DNA of 35,933 bases from Gp7-AA10 sp035636095. GTDB taxonomy: Bacteria > Acidobacteriota > Thermoanaerobaculia > Gp7-AA8. The translations under genes and the position numbers were made by a program. The notes below the pieces were generated by a model. That model searched no databases. It was given only the letters and a program-made list of their open reading frames with translations, and was not told where the DNA came from. This document shows, piece by piece, positions 6,727 to 13,877 of this stretch. The stretch is from assembly GCA_035636095.1 (NCBI GenBank), contig DASPZU010000100.1, forward strand, positions 1-35,933, in the 5' to 3' direction. Every line of letters begins with the position of its first letter. Within the stretch, counting starts at the first letter, position 1.

Positions 6727-8978
6727 TGTTCGAAACCCCGAGACCGCGCAACCTCGAGACTCCGCAACCGTGGTTGCGGCGCTTCACGAAGCTCGTCGCG
6801 GCGTCGACGCTTTTTCTGATCTTTGCCGGCGCGATGGTGACCTCGACCGGTTCCGGCCTCGCCGTTCCAGACTGGCCGCTGTCGTACGGACAACTGATGC
6901 CGCCGATGGTCGGCGGAATTTTCTACGAGCACGGACACAGAATGGTCGCCGCCACGGTCGGATTCCTGACGGTCATTCAGGCGATTTGGCTGCAGCGCCG
7001 CGCCCGCAAGCGGTCCCTCCGCATCCTCGGATGGACGGCCGTCGGCGCCGTGATCGCACAAGGGGTCCTGGGCGGCCTGACAGTTCTGCTTCTTCTTCCA
7101 CCGGCGGTCTCGATCGCGCACGCCGGCCTGGCTGAGATTTTCCTCTGCCTGAATTTCTCGATCGCGTTTTTTGCCTCGCGCTGGTACGACGATCTCGCCG
7201 CCATGGAAAAAGGCGATGCGCCCATCGCGGGGACGACGGCGCTGGTGGGGCTGGTCTATTTTCAGATTCTCATCGGTGCGCTGATGCGCCATCTGCACGC
7301 CGGACTCGCGATCCCGACATTTCCGATGCCGCTCGTTCCACGGGCCACGTCGCTCCCGATCCTTGTCAACTTTGGGCATCGGGTGGGCGGGATGATCGTG
7401 GCGATCGCGGTCATCGCGATTTTCATGCGTCTGCTGCGCTTCGAGTCGCGCCATCCGCTCCGCCAGCTCGCGACGCTGCTGGTCATGGTCGTGCCGGCGC
7501 AGATCCTGCTCGGCGCTTACACCATCTGGAGCGGCAAGCAGCCCGTGATCACGAGCCTGCACGTCGTGACGGGCGCGTTCACGCTCGCGCTTTCGCTTCT
7601 GCTTGCGCTCACGGCGCGGACGGCGGGGTGGAAGATTGCCAGGGGAGGGATCAGGGACTATCTCGAGCTCTCCAAGGCCCGCATCGTCGCGATGGTCCTC
7701 GTCACCACGGCGGCGGGGTACCTCTTTGGCGCATCGCACATCAACGTCGTTCTCCTGATCAACACGCTCATCGGCACGGCGCTGGTGGCCGCCGGAACGA
7801 ACGCGCTCAATCAGTACGTCGAGCGCGACCTCGACGCGAAGATGTTGCGGACGTCGCATCGTCCGCTGCCCGATGGCCGCATCACGCCGCGCGCTGCGCT
7901 GCTGTTCGCATCGATGATCTCGGTCATCGGAACGCTGTATCTCGCCCTCGCCGTCAATTTGCTGACCGCGCTCCTCGGCGCGATCACGCTGGCGACGTAC
8001 ATCTTCATCTACACGCCGCTGAAGCGGATCTCTCCATCCTGCACAGTCATCGGCGCCATTCCCGGCGCCGTGCCGCCGCTGATGGGATGGACCGCCGCGA
8101 CGGGCGCACTCTCGCTGGGCGGCTGGATCGCGTTCGCGATCGTGTTTCTGTGGCAACTGCCGCACTTCATGGCCATCAGTTGGATCTACCGTGAGGACTA
8201 CGACCGCGCCGGCTTCGCGATGTTGTCGGTTCGCGACTCCGACGGCTCGGCAACCGCACGTCAGGCGCTGTTCTACAGCGTCGCTCTGCTGATTCTCAGT
8301 GCCTTCGCATTCCCGCACGCGCGCGCAGCGGCCATGCTGGCCGCGGCGTTGCTGGTCGTCGCCAGCGTGGCCTTCCTGCGCCACCGCACGCCCCGCACGG
8401 CGCGGCGTTTGTTCATGACCTCGAACGTTTACCTGCTCATCGCGATGGCGCTGTTAGCGGCGACGTGTTCGCATCAGTCGGATCTTCCGAAGCTCTTCCG
8501 CGTTCCCAACGCCACGCTGGTCAGCGAGGCGAACAAGCCGACGCGCCTCGATGCCATGAAGGGCAACGTCACGGTCTACGATTTCATCTTCACGAACTGC
8601 GCGGGAACGTGTCCGATGATGACGGCCACCATGCGCCGGATCACGTCCAAGATCGACAAGGATGCGCCGGTGCGCTTTGTCTCCATCAGCGTCGATCCGC
8701 AGCGCGACACGCCCGAGAAGCTCCGCAGCTACGCCGCGAAGGTCCGCAACGATCCGCGGTGGGTATTTTTGACGGGCGATAACAAGACCATCACCGATCT
8801 TTCGGTCAACGGCTTCAAGCTCGCCGCCAGCGGATCGACTTCTGAGGCCGTGCTGCACAGCTCGAAGTTCGCGATCGCCGACAAGCACGGCGTGATCCGC
8901 GACTATTACGGCGCAACCAACGACGACTCGGTCGAGCACGTCGCGAGCGTCGTTCACGATCTGCTGCGCGAGGATTAG
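6726..8978 (+). CDS. Heme A synthase-heme O synthase-Sco triple fusion
   Basis: One 750-residue frame joins three normally separate oxidase-assembly proteins. Residues about 20-300 are CtaA/Cox15, with heme-ligand histidines at 69 (E-H-G-H-R), 132 (S-I-A-H-A), 218 (N-F-G-H-R) and 279 (S-L-H-V-V). Residues about 307-575 are CtaB, a UbiA-type farnesyltransferase, with N-Q-Y-V-E-R-D-L-D-A-K-M (Asp368, Asp370) and Y-R-E-D-Y-D-R-A-G. Residues about 585-750 are Sco/SenC, with copper ligands Cys625 and Cys629 (N-C-A-G-T-C-P) and His711. The last CtaB helix runs into L-L-A-A-T-C, a remnant lipobox, so the Sco domain would sit outside the membrane as it must. The ATG overlaps the ctaC stop. The first 18 residues are encoded by an octamer repeat (6736-6779). 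An internal ATG at 8416 could also give a separate Sco lipoprotein. Confidence 0.93.
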   Translation: MFETPRPRNLETPQPWLRRFTKLVAASTLFLIFAGAMVTSTGSGLAVPDWPLSYGQLMPPMVGGIFYEHGHRMVAATVGFLTVIQAIWLQRRARKRSLRILGWTAVGAVIAQGVLGGLTVLLLLPPAVSIAHAGLAEIFLCLNFSIAFFASRWYDDLAAMEKGDAPIAGTTALVGLVYFQILIGALMRHLHAGLAIPTFPMPLVPRATSLPILVNFGHRVGGMIVAIAVIAIFMRLLRFESRHPLRQLATLLVMVVPAQILLGAYTIWSGKQPVITSLHVVTGAFTLALSLLLALTARTAGWKIARGGIRDYLELSKARIVAMVLVTTAAGYLFGASHINVVLLINTLIGTALVAAGTNALNQYVERDLDAKMLRTSHRPLPDGRITPRAALLFASMISVIGTLYLALAVNLLTALLGAITLATYIFIYTPLKRISPSCTVIGAIPGAVPPLMGWTAATGALSLGGWIAFAIVFLWQLPHFMAISWIYREDYDRAGFAMLSVRDSDGSATARQALFYSVALLILSAFAFPHARAAAMLAAALLVVASVAFLRHRTPRTARRLFMTSNVYLLIAMALLAATCSHQSDLPKLFRVPNATLVSEANKPTRLDAMKGNVTVYDFIFTNCAGTCPMMTATMRRITSKIDKDAPVRFVSISVDPQRDTPEKLRSYAAKVRNDPRWVFLTGDNKTITDLSVNGFKLAASGSTSEAVLHSSKFAIADKHGVIRDYYGATNDDSVEHVASVVHDLLRED
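6736..6779. repeat. Octamer half-array plus hairpin, translated
   Basis: Four octamers like the right arm of the 5676 element (CCCCGAGA, CCGCGCAA, CCTCGAGA, CTCCGCAA; 6736-6767). The last overlaps an 8-bp hairpin CCGCAACC/GGTTGCGG (6762-6779). It encodes residues 4-18 of the CtaA-CtaB-Sco fusion. Confidence 0.65.
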
Positions 8979-9412
8979 TGGATCTGAGCCACGCCCTCCC
9001 CGCCATCAACGCGACCTTGAACGCCGCCACAGGCCTGCTTCTGATCACCGGCTACATCCTGATCAAGCGAAAGAGAATCGCGTGGCATCGGCGGTTCATG
9101 ATCGCCGCATGCATCACAGCACTGACTTTTCTAGTCTGCTACGTCCTGAACCACTACCTGCGGCACGGCATCGTCACGCGCTTCACCGCCACCGGGCCGA
9201 TTCGCCCGATCTACTTCACGATTCTCATCTCGCACACGATCCTGGCGATCACGATCGTCCCGATGGCGATCATCACGTTGCGCCGCGGTCTCAAGATGCG
9301 CGTGATGCAGCATCGCCGCATCGCGCGCTGGACATTTCCGCTGTGGATGTACGTATCCGTCACCGGCGTCCTGGTGTACTTTTTCCTCTACCAGTGGTAC
9401 CCCTCGAGCTGA
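8978..9412 (+). CDS. DUF420 membrane protein (CtaM/YozB-like)
   Basis: 144 residues with four transmembrane helices. It matches the DUF420 family: L-P-A-I-N-A-T-L-N-A at the N-terminus, W-H-R-R-F-M before the second helix, H-T-I-L-A-I in the third, H-R-R-I-A-R-W-T-F-P-L-W-M-Y-V-S-V-T-G-V before the last, and the ending F-F-L-Y-Q-W-Y. Conserved histidines lie near membrane faces. DUF420 proteins of Firmicutes (CtaM) are needed for heme-copper oxidase activity, which fits its place directly after the heme A synthase/Sco fusion. The start is a GTG sharing one base with the preceding TAG stop, so translation is probably coupled. The family call is firm; the copper-insertion role is inferred. Confidence 0.85.
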   Translation: MDLSHALPAINATLNAATGLLLITGYILIKRKRIAWHRRFMIAACITALTFLVCYVLNHYLRHGIVTRFTATGPIRPIYFTILISHTILAITIVPMAIITLRRGLKMRVMQHRRIARWTFPLWMYVSVTGVLVYFFLYQWYPSS

Positions 9413-9933
9413 TCATCGATGCCTACGCGCCGGCCGACAAACGCGAAACGGAGCATCGCGCGGCCTTTCTCGATCTGCTGCGAACAACGCCCGAGCCTTA
9501 CTCGCGCAGCCAATTCGTTCCCGGACACGTGACCGCAAGTTGTTTCATCGTCGATCGCGCCGGACGTCTGTTGCTGCATCATCACCGTCGATTGAATCGC
9601 TGGCTGCAGATGGGAGGTCACCTCGCGCCGGGCGAGGATCCGGCCCGCGCCGCGTTGCGCGAGGGAGAAGAGGAGTCCGGCCTACGCGACTTATGGCTGA
9701 TCGCCGACGCAATCGCCGATCTCGACGTACATCTGATACCGGAAGGGCGCGGAGAACCGGAGCATCGGCATTACGATGTGCGCTACATTGCGCTGACCGA
9801 ATCGGCGGATTCGATCGCCGCCGACGCGCGTGAATCGAATGCGCTGATGTGGTTTGATCTCGATCGAGCTGCGACCTTGATGCAGGGAGAGGAATCGTTG
9901 CGCGTGATTCAGAAGATCCGGAGACTATTCTGA
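9394..9933 (+). CDS. Nudix hydrolase
   Basis: Hydrolyses a nucleoside-diphosphate-linked substrate; the substrate cannot be told from sequence. It has about 179 residues. A complete Nudix box G-x5-E-x7-R-E-x-x-E-E-x-G is seen in G-H-L-A-P-G-E-D-P-A-R-A-A-L-R-E-G-E-E-E-S-G-L, preceded by a strand with V-T-A-S-C-F-I-V-D and followed by the usual beta strands (H-Y-D-V-R-Y-I-A-L). The start is uncertain: the GTG at 9394, overlapping the DUF420 gene by 19 nt, is the first plausible codon in frame with the domain, and a CTG at 9409 is possible. The gene ends one base into pdxH, so it belongs to the same transcript. Confidence 0.88.
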   Translation: MVPLELIIDAYAPADKRETEHRAAFLDLLRTTPEPYSRSQFVPGHVTASCFIVDRAGRLLLHHHRRLNRWLQMGGHLAPGEDPARAALREGEEESGLRDLWLIADAIADLDVHLIPEGRGEPEHRHYDVRYIALTESADSIAADARESNALMWFDLDRAATLMQGEESLRVIQKIRRLF

Positions 9934-10538
9934 TGGCGCCTCTGTTGGAGAGCGACCTCGATCCGAATCCGTTCACGCAATTCGCGCGGTGGTTCGAGGA
10001 GGCCAAAGCGGCGGTCAAGGATCTGCCGGAGTGCATGATGCTCGCGACGGCAAGCCGGGAAGGGGAGGTCTCCGTCCGCGCCGTGCTGCTGAAGGGCTTC
10101 GACGAGCATGGCTTCGTCTTCTATACCAACTACAACAGCCGCAAGGGGGCGCAGATCCACGAGAATCCGCGCGCCGCGCTGGCGTTCTGGTGGCCTCCGC
10201 TCGAGCGGCAGGTCCGGGTGGAGGGGGCCGCGGTCCGGGTGGCCGAGGAAGAGTCGGATGCCTACTGGGCCACGCGGCCGCGCGGCAGTCAGCTGGGCGC
10301 GTGGGCGTCGGAGCAAAGCAAAGTGATCGCTGGACGCGGCGACCTCGACGTCCGATTCGAGGAGCTCTCCAAGTGCTATCGCGAAGGGGCCATTCCGCGG
10401 CCGCCGCATTGGGGCGGATACCGCGTGATTCCGATTCTCTTCGAATTCTGGCAAGGACGTCCCGACCGGCTGCACGATCGGTTTGCATACCGTTTGCGTG
10501 ACGCCAAAGATTGGGTGATCGAGCGCCTGTCGCCGTGA
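9933..10538 (+). CDS. pdxH: Pyridoxamine 5'-phosphate oxidase
   Basis: FMN enzyme that oxidises pyridoxamine or pyridoxine 5'-phosphate to pyridoxal 5'-phosphate using O2, in the cytosol. It has 201 residues, normal family length. Signatures are D-P-N-P-F-x-Q-F near the N-terminus, R-A-V-L-L-K-G-F-D-E-H-G-F-V-F-Y-T-N-Y-N-S-R-K-G (FMN binding), W-A-S-E-Q-S, and the C-terminal P-P-H-W-G-G-Y-R-V-I-P...F-E-F-W-Q-G-R...R-L-H-D-R block. The ATG shares one base with the Nudix stop (TGATG). Oxygen dependence fits the aerobic character of the operon. PLP is the cofactor of the cysteine desulfurase encoded elsewhere in the window, but no direct link is visible. Confidence 0.95.
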   Translation: MAPLLESDLDPNPFTQFARWFEEAKAAVKDLPECMMLATASREGEVSVRAVLLKGFDEHGFVFYTNYNSRKGAQIHENPRAALAFWWPPLERQVRVEGAAVRVAEEESDAYWATRPRGSQLGAWASEQSKVIAGRGDLDVRFEELSKCYREGAIPRPPHWGGYRVIPILFEFWQGRPDRLHDRFAYRLRDAKDWVIERLSP

Positions 10539-10936
10539 CGAAAAAGCGCATCCTCTTCCTCTGCACCGGCAACGCCGCGCGAAGTCAGATGGCGGAGGGA
10601 CTCGCGCGCGCCTTTTACCCCGACAAGATCGATGTCGTCTCCGCGGGATCGCGACCGTCGGGTTTCGTGCATCCCAACGCCATCCGCGCTCTGGCCGAGA
10701 TCGGCATCGACATCAAAGATGCGCAATCGAAAGCTGCCGACCCATTTCTCACCGAATCATTCGATGTCGTGGTGACCGTCTGCGATTCCGCGGCCGCCGA
10801 TTGTCCGCGCTGGCCGGGCGCCAAGCGCATCGAGCATTGGTCGATCGAGGATCCGTCGTGGAGCGGCTACCCGGCCTTTGTGGCAACGCGCGACGATCTG
10901 GCGCGGCGGATCGAAGAGCTCATCGGATCGCTATGA
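10535..10936 (+). CDS. arsC: Low-molecular-weight phosphatase-fold arsenate reductase (ArsC, thioredoxin type)
   Basis: 133 residues in the low-molecular-weight phosphotyrosine-phosphatase fold. The P-loop C-T-G-N-A-A-R-S-Q-M-A-E-G carries Cys10, and a second redox pair Cys83 and Cys90 sits in V-C-D-S-A-A-A-D-C-P. Three cysteines at 10/83/90 are the pattern of thioredoxin-coupled arsenate reductase, not of a plain phosphatase. The end W-S-I-E-D-P-S...R-D-D-L-A-R-R-I also fits. The chosen GTG overlaps the pdxH stop (GTGA), and K-K-R-I-L-F-L-C follows directly; a TTG 24 nt upstream is less likely. There is no ars repressor or efflux gene nearby, so the physiological substrate is unproven. Confidence 0.87.
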   Translation: MTKKRILFLCTGNAARSQMAEGLARAFYPDKIDVVSAGSRPSGFVHPNAIRALAEIGIDIKDAQSKAADPFLTESFDVVVTVCDSAAADCPRWPGAKRIEHWSIEDPSWSGYPAFVATRDDLARRIEELIGSL

Positions 10937-11769
10937 GACATGCGATTCTGCCGGCCTCTTTCCTCCTCCTATCGTTTTGTGCGCACATGAATCCGTCGTT
11001 CGTCAACGGACCTCAGGGTCGATTGCATGTCGATGACGGCGGTCGCGGCAGCGCTGTTCCCGTCCTGTTCGTCCATGGCAACACCGGCAACCTGACGCAG
11101 TGGCGGGCGCAGCTCGATCACGTGCGGCAGTCGCGTCGGGCGGTCGCGTTCGATCTGCGCGGCATGGGTCAGTCGGAGACCGCGCGCAACGGCGATTACT
11201 CGATCAAGGCCATGGCCGACGATGTCGAAGCAGTCGTCGACGCGCTGCAACTTCGCCATTTCGTGATCGTCGGCCACTCGTACGGCGGAACGGTCGTCGC
11301 TGCTTACGCTGCCGGTCATCCCGATCGCGTCGCCGGCGTCGTCTTCGCCGATTCCGCCGGCAACGTCAAAATCGATCCCAAGCAGGCCAACGCTTTTCTC
11401 GATCGTATTCGCGCGGACAAAGATGCCGTCGTGCCGCAGTGGTTCGCTCCGATCCTCAAGGGCTCGCGCGGCGAAGTGAAAAATGCAGTGCTCGAATCGA
11501 CGCGCCACACCCCGGCCGACGTCATCGCCGGCGCCCTGGGCGGCCTCCTCGATGTCGACATGCGTCAATTTCTGGCGGCGTACCGCGGGCCGCGCATCGC
11601 CATCGCAGCCGCCGATATCGAGAGTCCGGCATCACTCCACGTGCAGTTTCCCGACATCCCGGTCAAAAAAATTCGCGGCACCGGCCACTGGCTGATGATG
11701 GACAAGCCGGACGCGTTCAACGCGCTGCTCGACGAATTTCTCGCGATTGTCGACCGCCGAGTCCGTTAG
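10933..11769 (+). CDS. Secreted alpha/beta hydrolase
   Basis: 278 residues, alpha/beta-hydrolase fold. The N-terminus (R-H-A-I-L-P-A-S-F-L-L-L-S-F-C-A-H) is a short signal peptide with a possible lipobox Cys. The fold is shown by V-L-F-V-H-G-N-T-G-N (oxyanion region), F-D-L-R-G-M-G-Q-S, the nucleophile elbow G-H-S-Y-G-G, and the catalytic His in G-T-G-H-W-L-M-M-D-K-P. An Asp in A-A-A-D-I-E-S or nearby is the probable acid. It overlaps arsC by ATGA and is the last gene of the long + strand run. Substrate unknown; haloperoxidase- or esterase-like members look similar. Confidence 0.82.
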   Translation: MRHAILPASFLLLSFCAHMNPSFVNGPQGRLHVDDGGRGSAVPVLFVHGNTGNLTQWRAQLDHVRQSRRAVAFDLRGMGQSETARNGDYSIKAMADDVEAVVDALQLRHFVIVGHSYGGTVVAAYAAGHPDRVAGVVFADSAGNVKIDPKQANAFLDRIRADKDAVVPQWFAPILKGSRGEVKNAVLESTRHTPADVIAGALGGLLDVDMRQFLAAYRGPRIAIAAADIESPASLHVQFPDIPVKKIRGTGHWLMMDKPDAFNALLDEFLAIVDRRVR

Positions 11770-11830
11770 GAAGCACGCTCAACTGTGTCGCCCGCACATC
11801 TCTTGCAGAAATGAGATACAGGAGATGACC

Positions 11831-12055
11831 ATGAAAAAACGATCCGTAACTGTGCCGGAACTGATGTTTGTGATCGGGACGCGCGCCGCGCTTGCGGCCG
11901 GCGTAGCGCTTCTCGTTTCGGAGCACTTGAAAGATTCGACAAAACTTGCTGCCGGAATCACCCTGATGGGAATCGGGGCAGTGACGACGATTCCTGCCGC
12001 CAAGATTTTCTCGCCGCGAAAATCGGTGTTCAGCCGGCTGCGGCTCGCGGCTTGA
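11831..12055 (+). CDS. Small membrane protein
   Basis: 74 residues, unknown function. Two hydrophobic helices (about 12-31 and 40-60) are linked by E-H-L-K-D-S-T-K, with a basic end. ACAGGAG (11818-11824) lies 6 nt before the ATG at 11831; an ATG at 11825 abuts the Shine-Dalgarno and is a poorer choice. It lies 61 nt after the hydrolase gene and its stop sits 8 nt before the duplicated dagK fragment. Convergent with the minus-strand cluster. No partner can be named. Confidence 0.62.
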   Translation: MKKRSVTVPELMFVIGTRAALAAGVALLVSEHLKDSTKLAAGITLMGIGAVTTIPAAKIFSPRKSVFSRLRLAA

Positions 12056-12063
12056 TTGCCTAA

Positions 12064-12135
12064 ATCGCCCTCGCCGACTCCGGCACCAGCACGCGCAGCG
12101 ACCGCGGCACGATCTCGATCGTCCAACGCTTCCGA
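12064..12135 (-). pseudogene. Detached copy of the dagK 3' end
   Basis: Bases 12064-12123 are identical to 13024-13083, the last codons of dagK, and the match continues with one substitution and one insertion to about 12135. Read on the minus strand it encodes the same C-terminus (T-I-E-I-V-P-R-S-L-R-V-L-V-P-E-S-A-R-A-I) and then its own TAG stop. It has no gene body: the IPTL-CTERM-like gene ends at 12137, right at the edge of the homology. It is the distal member of a direct repeat bracketing that gene, about 960 bp apart. It may be the original dagK end displaced by an insertion, or a duplication. Confidence 0.9.
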
Positions 12136-12136
12136 C

Positions 12137-12967
12137 TCATCGCCGAAGCGTGTAAAGGCTGATTGTCGCAAGTGCGAAGACGAGAAGAAGCTGGAAGGGC
12201 CATTGAATAGTTGGGATTGTGGCGGGATCGAGTACATCGAGAAGATAGTGATACGTTTCTAGCTTTGACGGTGTCGACAGTTCCCACGTGATGTCATAAC
12301 GGCCGGCAGCGAGAACGCCGAGCGGCGCCGAAGTACTGACGCAGTAGATCGTCGGCGGTGGCGGAGGCCCGACGTACGTGCCAGTCTGCCTGATCACGAT
12401 TTGTCGGCCGCTGATATTCACGACGGGATCACTGAGGACATAAGGAGTCGCATTCGAGCTGGCATGCAACGCTTTGATATTTGATCCGGCAACAGCAGGG
12501 TAGGGAATTACATCGAACGTCGCTCCGTCGCCAGAGCAAACGAGTGGCTCTGCAACGCTGAGGGGCTGACTGAACGTCGCGGATTCGCTTACGCAGATAC
12601 CTGACGGGCATAGCACCATGCGTCTCACGATCCAGCGGACGTGGTACTCCCCGGGTTCGAGGCTTCCAGGAAGGATCGCAATGACGAAGAAACAATTTGG
12701 ATTCGCGAGTGGAGGCGCCGCGTTCGGTCCCAATGTAACTTCGATGATCACGTCGCTGGTCGCGAGTCTGATCGAGGTTGCGACCGCAGAATTCAGCGAG
12801 GGGTCGAGTGGAAGGTAGAAGTAGGCCTGTTTGGCGCCGTGTTGTGCAACAGCGGAGAGTTCTCCCTGGTTACAAAGAGAGATCGCGCCGAAGGCCGAAG
12901 ATGCCACCAGCAGGGTGAGCGCCAAGATGGTGCTTCGTCCGTAGAAACGTCGGATCAAGTTTTTCAT
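12137..12967 (-). CDS. Secreted protein with IPTL-CTERM-like sorting tail
   Basis: 276 residues from the ATG at 12967, which begins directly with a signal peptide (K-N-L-I-R-R-F-Y-G-R-S-T-I-L-A-L-T-L-L-V-A-S-S-A-F-G). A GTG 39 nt upstream would only add a charged leader. The body is predicted all-beta with several Cys (C-N-Q-G, N-P-N-C-F-F, C-P-S-G-I-C, V-C-S-G-D-G) and has no recognised catalytic motif. The last 27 residues read I-P-T-I-Q-W-P-F, a hydrophobic helix, then R-R. This is the tripartite plan of IPTL-CTERM tails, which are processed by exosortase H-type enzymes; no exosortase is in the window. By eye it is more AT-rich than its neighbours, and it is bracketed by direct repeats of the dagK end. 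Horizontal arrival is likely. Confidence 0.72.
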   Translation of the reverse strand: MKNLIRRFYGRSTILALTLLVASSAFGAISLCNQGELSAVAQHGAKQAYFYLPLDPSLNSAVATSIRLATSDVIIEVTLGPNAAPPLANPNCFFVIAILPGSLEPGEYHVRWIVRRMVLCPSGICVSESATFSQPLSVAEPLVCSGDGATFDVIPYPAVAGSNIKALHASSNATPYVLSDPVVNISGRQIVIRQTGTYVGPPPPPTIYCVSTSAPLGVLAAGRYDITWELSTPSKLETYHYLLDVLDPATIPTIQWPFQLLLVFALATISLYTLRR

Positions 12968-13019
12968 CGACGACAAGTGATTCCGCCGTACATGTTTCGT
13001 GTGCACAAGAAGGTTACCG

Positions 13020-13877
13020 TCAGATCGCCCTCGCCGACTCCGGCACCAGCACGCGCAGCGACCGCGGCACGATCTCGATCGTCAACGTTTCCGGCAAGGC
13101 GATGGGCTCGCCGTCGAGATGGGCAGGGCCGGGGGCGGGGCGGCGGATTTCGATGCGGCGTCCGCGTCGCATCGTGATTCCGCTGGCGCGATGCAGCGAT
13201 CCGGTGAAGAGTCGCACTGCGCCCGTGAGCGAGGCGCGCTCGACGATCACCACATCGAGCAGACCGTCCTGCAGCGACGCCACCGGCGCGATGCGAGCGT
13301 CGTTGCCGTATTGGCTGGCGTTGGCCACCGCGATCAGGAGTGCGCGGCGTTCCAGGCGCTCGCCATCGACTTCGATCTGATACGGCTGCGACTGGTACCT
13401 GAAAAAACCGCCGATGCCGACGCGAAGATAGGTCGCCAGTCCACGCGCGCCGGCGGACGCGAATGCATCCGCGACCCAGGCATCGAAGCCGACGCCCATG
13501 GTGCCGACGAACGGAATTCCGTTCACGGTGGCGGTGTCGATGATTTCGATTCGGTGAGGTGCGCAGATCGCCTCCAGCGCGTCCATCGGAAATCCGAGGT
13601 GCCGCGCCAGGCCGTTGCCCGAACCGGTGGGCACGATGCCGAGCGCCAGCGGCGTTCCGATGAGTCGCTTGGCGACTTCGTGGACCGTTCCATCGCCGCC
13701 GACGGCGTAGATGGCATCGAAATGTTCGCGGCGGCCGCGTTCGATGATCGGATCGAGGTTTTCCTTTGGAGGGCATTCGACGACTTCGAATTCGTCGCGA
13801 CAATTCTGACGAATGATCGCTGTGACATCGCCGCGCCTCACGCCGGAGCGGCGATTCACGATGAAGAGAGCCTTCAC
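13020..13877 (-). CDS. Diacylglycerol/lipid kinase family protein
   Basis: 285 residues, DagK_cat / YegS / sphingosine-kinase-like. It phosphorylates a lipid hydroxyl using ATP, probably at the inner membrane. Evidence: I-V-N-R-R-S-G at the N-terminus; G-G-D-G-T-V-H-E at residues 60-67 (nucleotide loop); P-T-G-S-G-N-G-L-A-R-H-L (the P-x-G-S/T-x-N-x-x-A-R motif); then G-V-G-F-D-A in the C-terminal domain and L-D-G-E-P near the end. The GTG at 13877 overlaps the stop of the upstream gene (GTGA), which fixes the start. Its final 60 bp are duplicated exactly beyond the downstream gene. The lipid substrate (diacylglycerol, undecaprenol or other) is not determinable. Confidence 0.9.
   Translation of the reverse strand: MKALFIVNRRSGVRRGDVTAIIRQNCRDEFEVVECPPKENLDPIIERGRREHFDAIYAVGGDGTVHEVAKRLIGTPLALGIVPTGSGNGLARHLGFPMDALEAICAPHRIEIIDTATVNGIPFVGTMGVGFDAWVADAFASAGARGLATYLRVGIGGFFRYQSQPYQIEVDGERLERRALLIAVANASQYGNDARIAPVASLQDGLLDVVIVERASLTGAVRLFTGSLHRASGITMRRGRRIEIRRPAPGPAHLDGEPIALPETLTIEIVPRSLRVLVPESARAI
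13024..13083. repeat. 60-bp direct repeat, dagK copy
   Basis: Proximal member of the exact 60-bp direct repeat with 12064-12123. This copy is the functional 3' end of dagK. The two copies are in the same orientation and enclose the IPTL-CTERM-like gene, like attachment sites around an insert. Confidence 0.9.

Noticed and set aside
6720..8384. Long open frame on the minus strand opposite the CtaA-CtaB-Sco gene (also 283-1461 minus and 16176-17168 plus)
   Set aside because: These are antisense shadows of strong coding genes in GC-rich DNA: charged low-complexity Arg/His-rich products, no domain, no ribosome site.
12060..12287. 75-residue open frame on the minus strand
   Set aside because: Only its last 20 residues have meaning, being the copied dagK end; the rest is antisense or out of frame to the IPTL-CTERM-like gene. 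Reported as a fragment.
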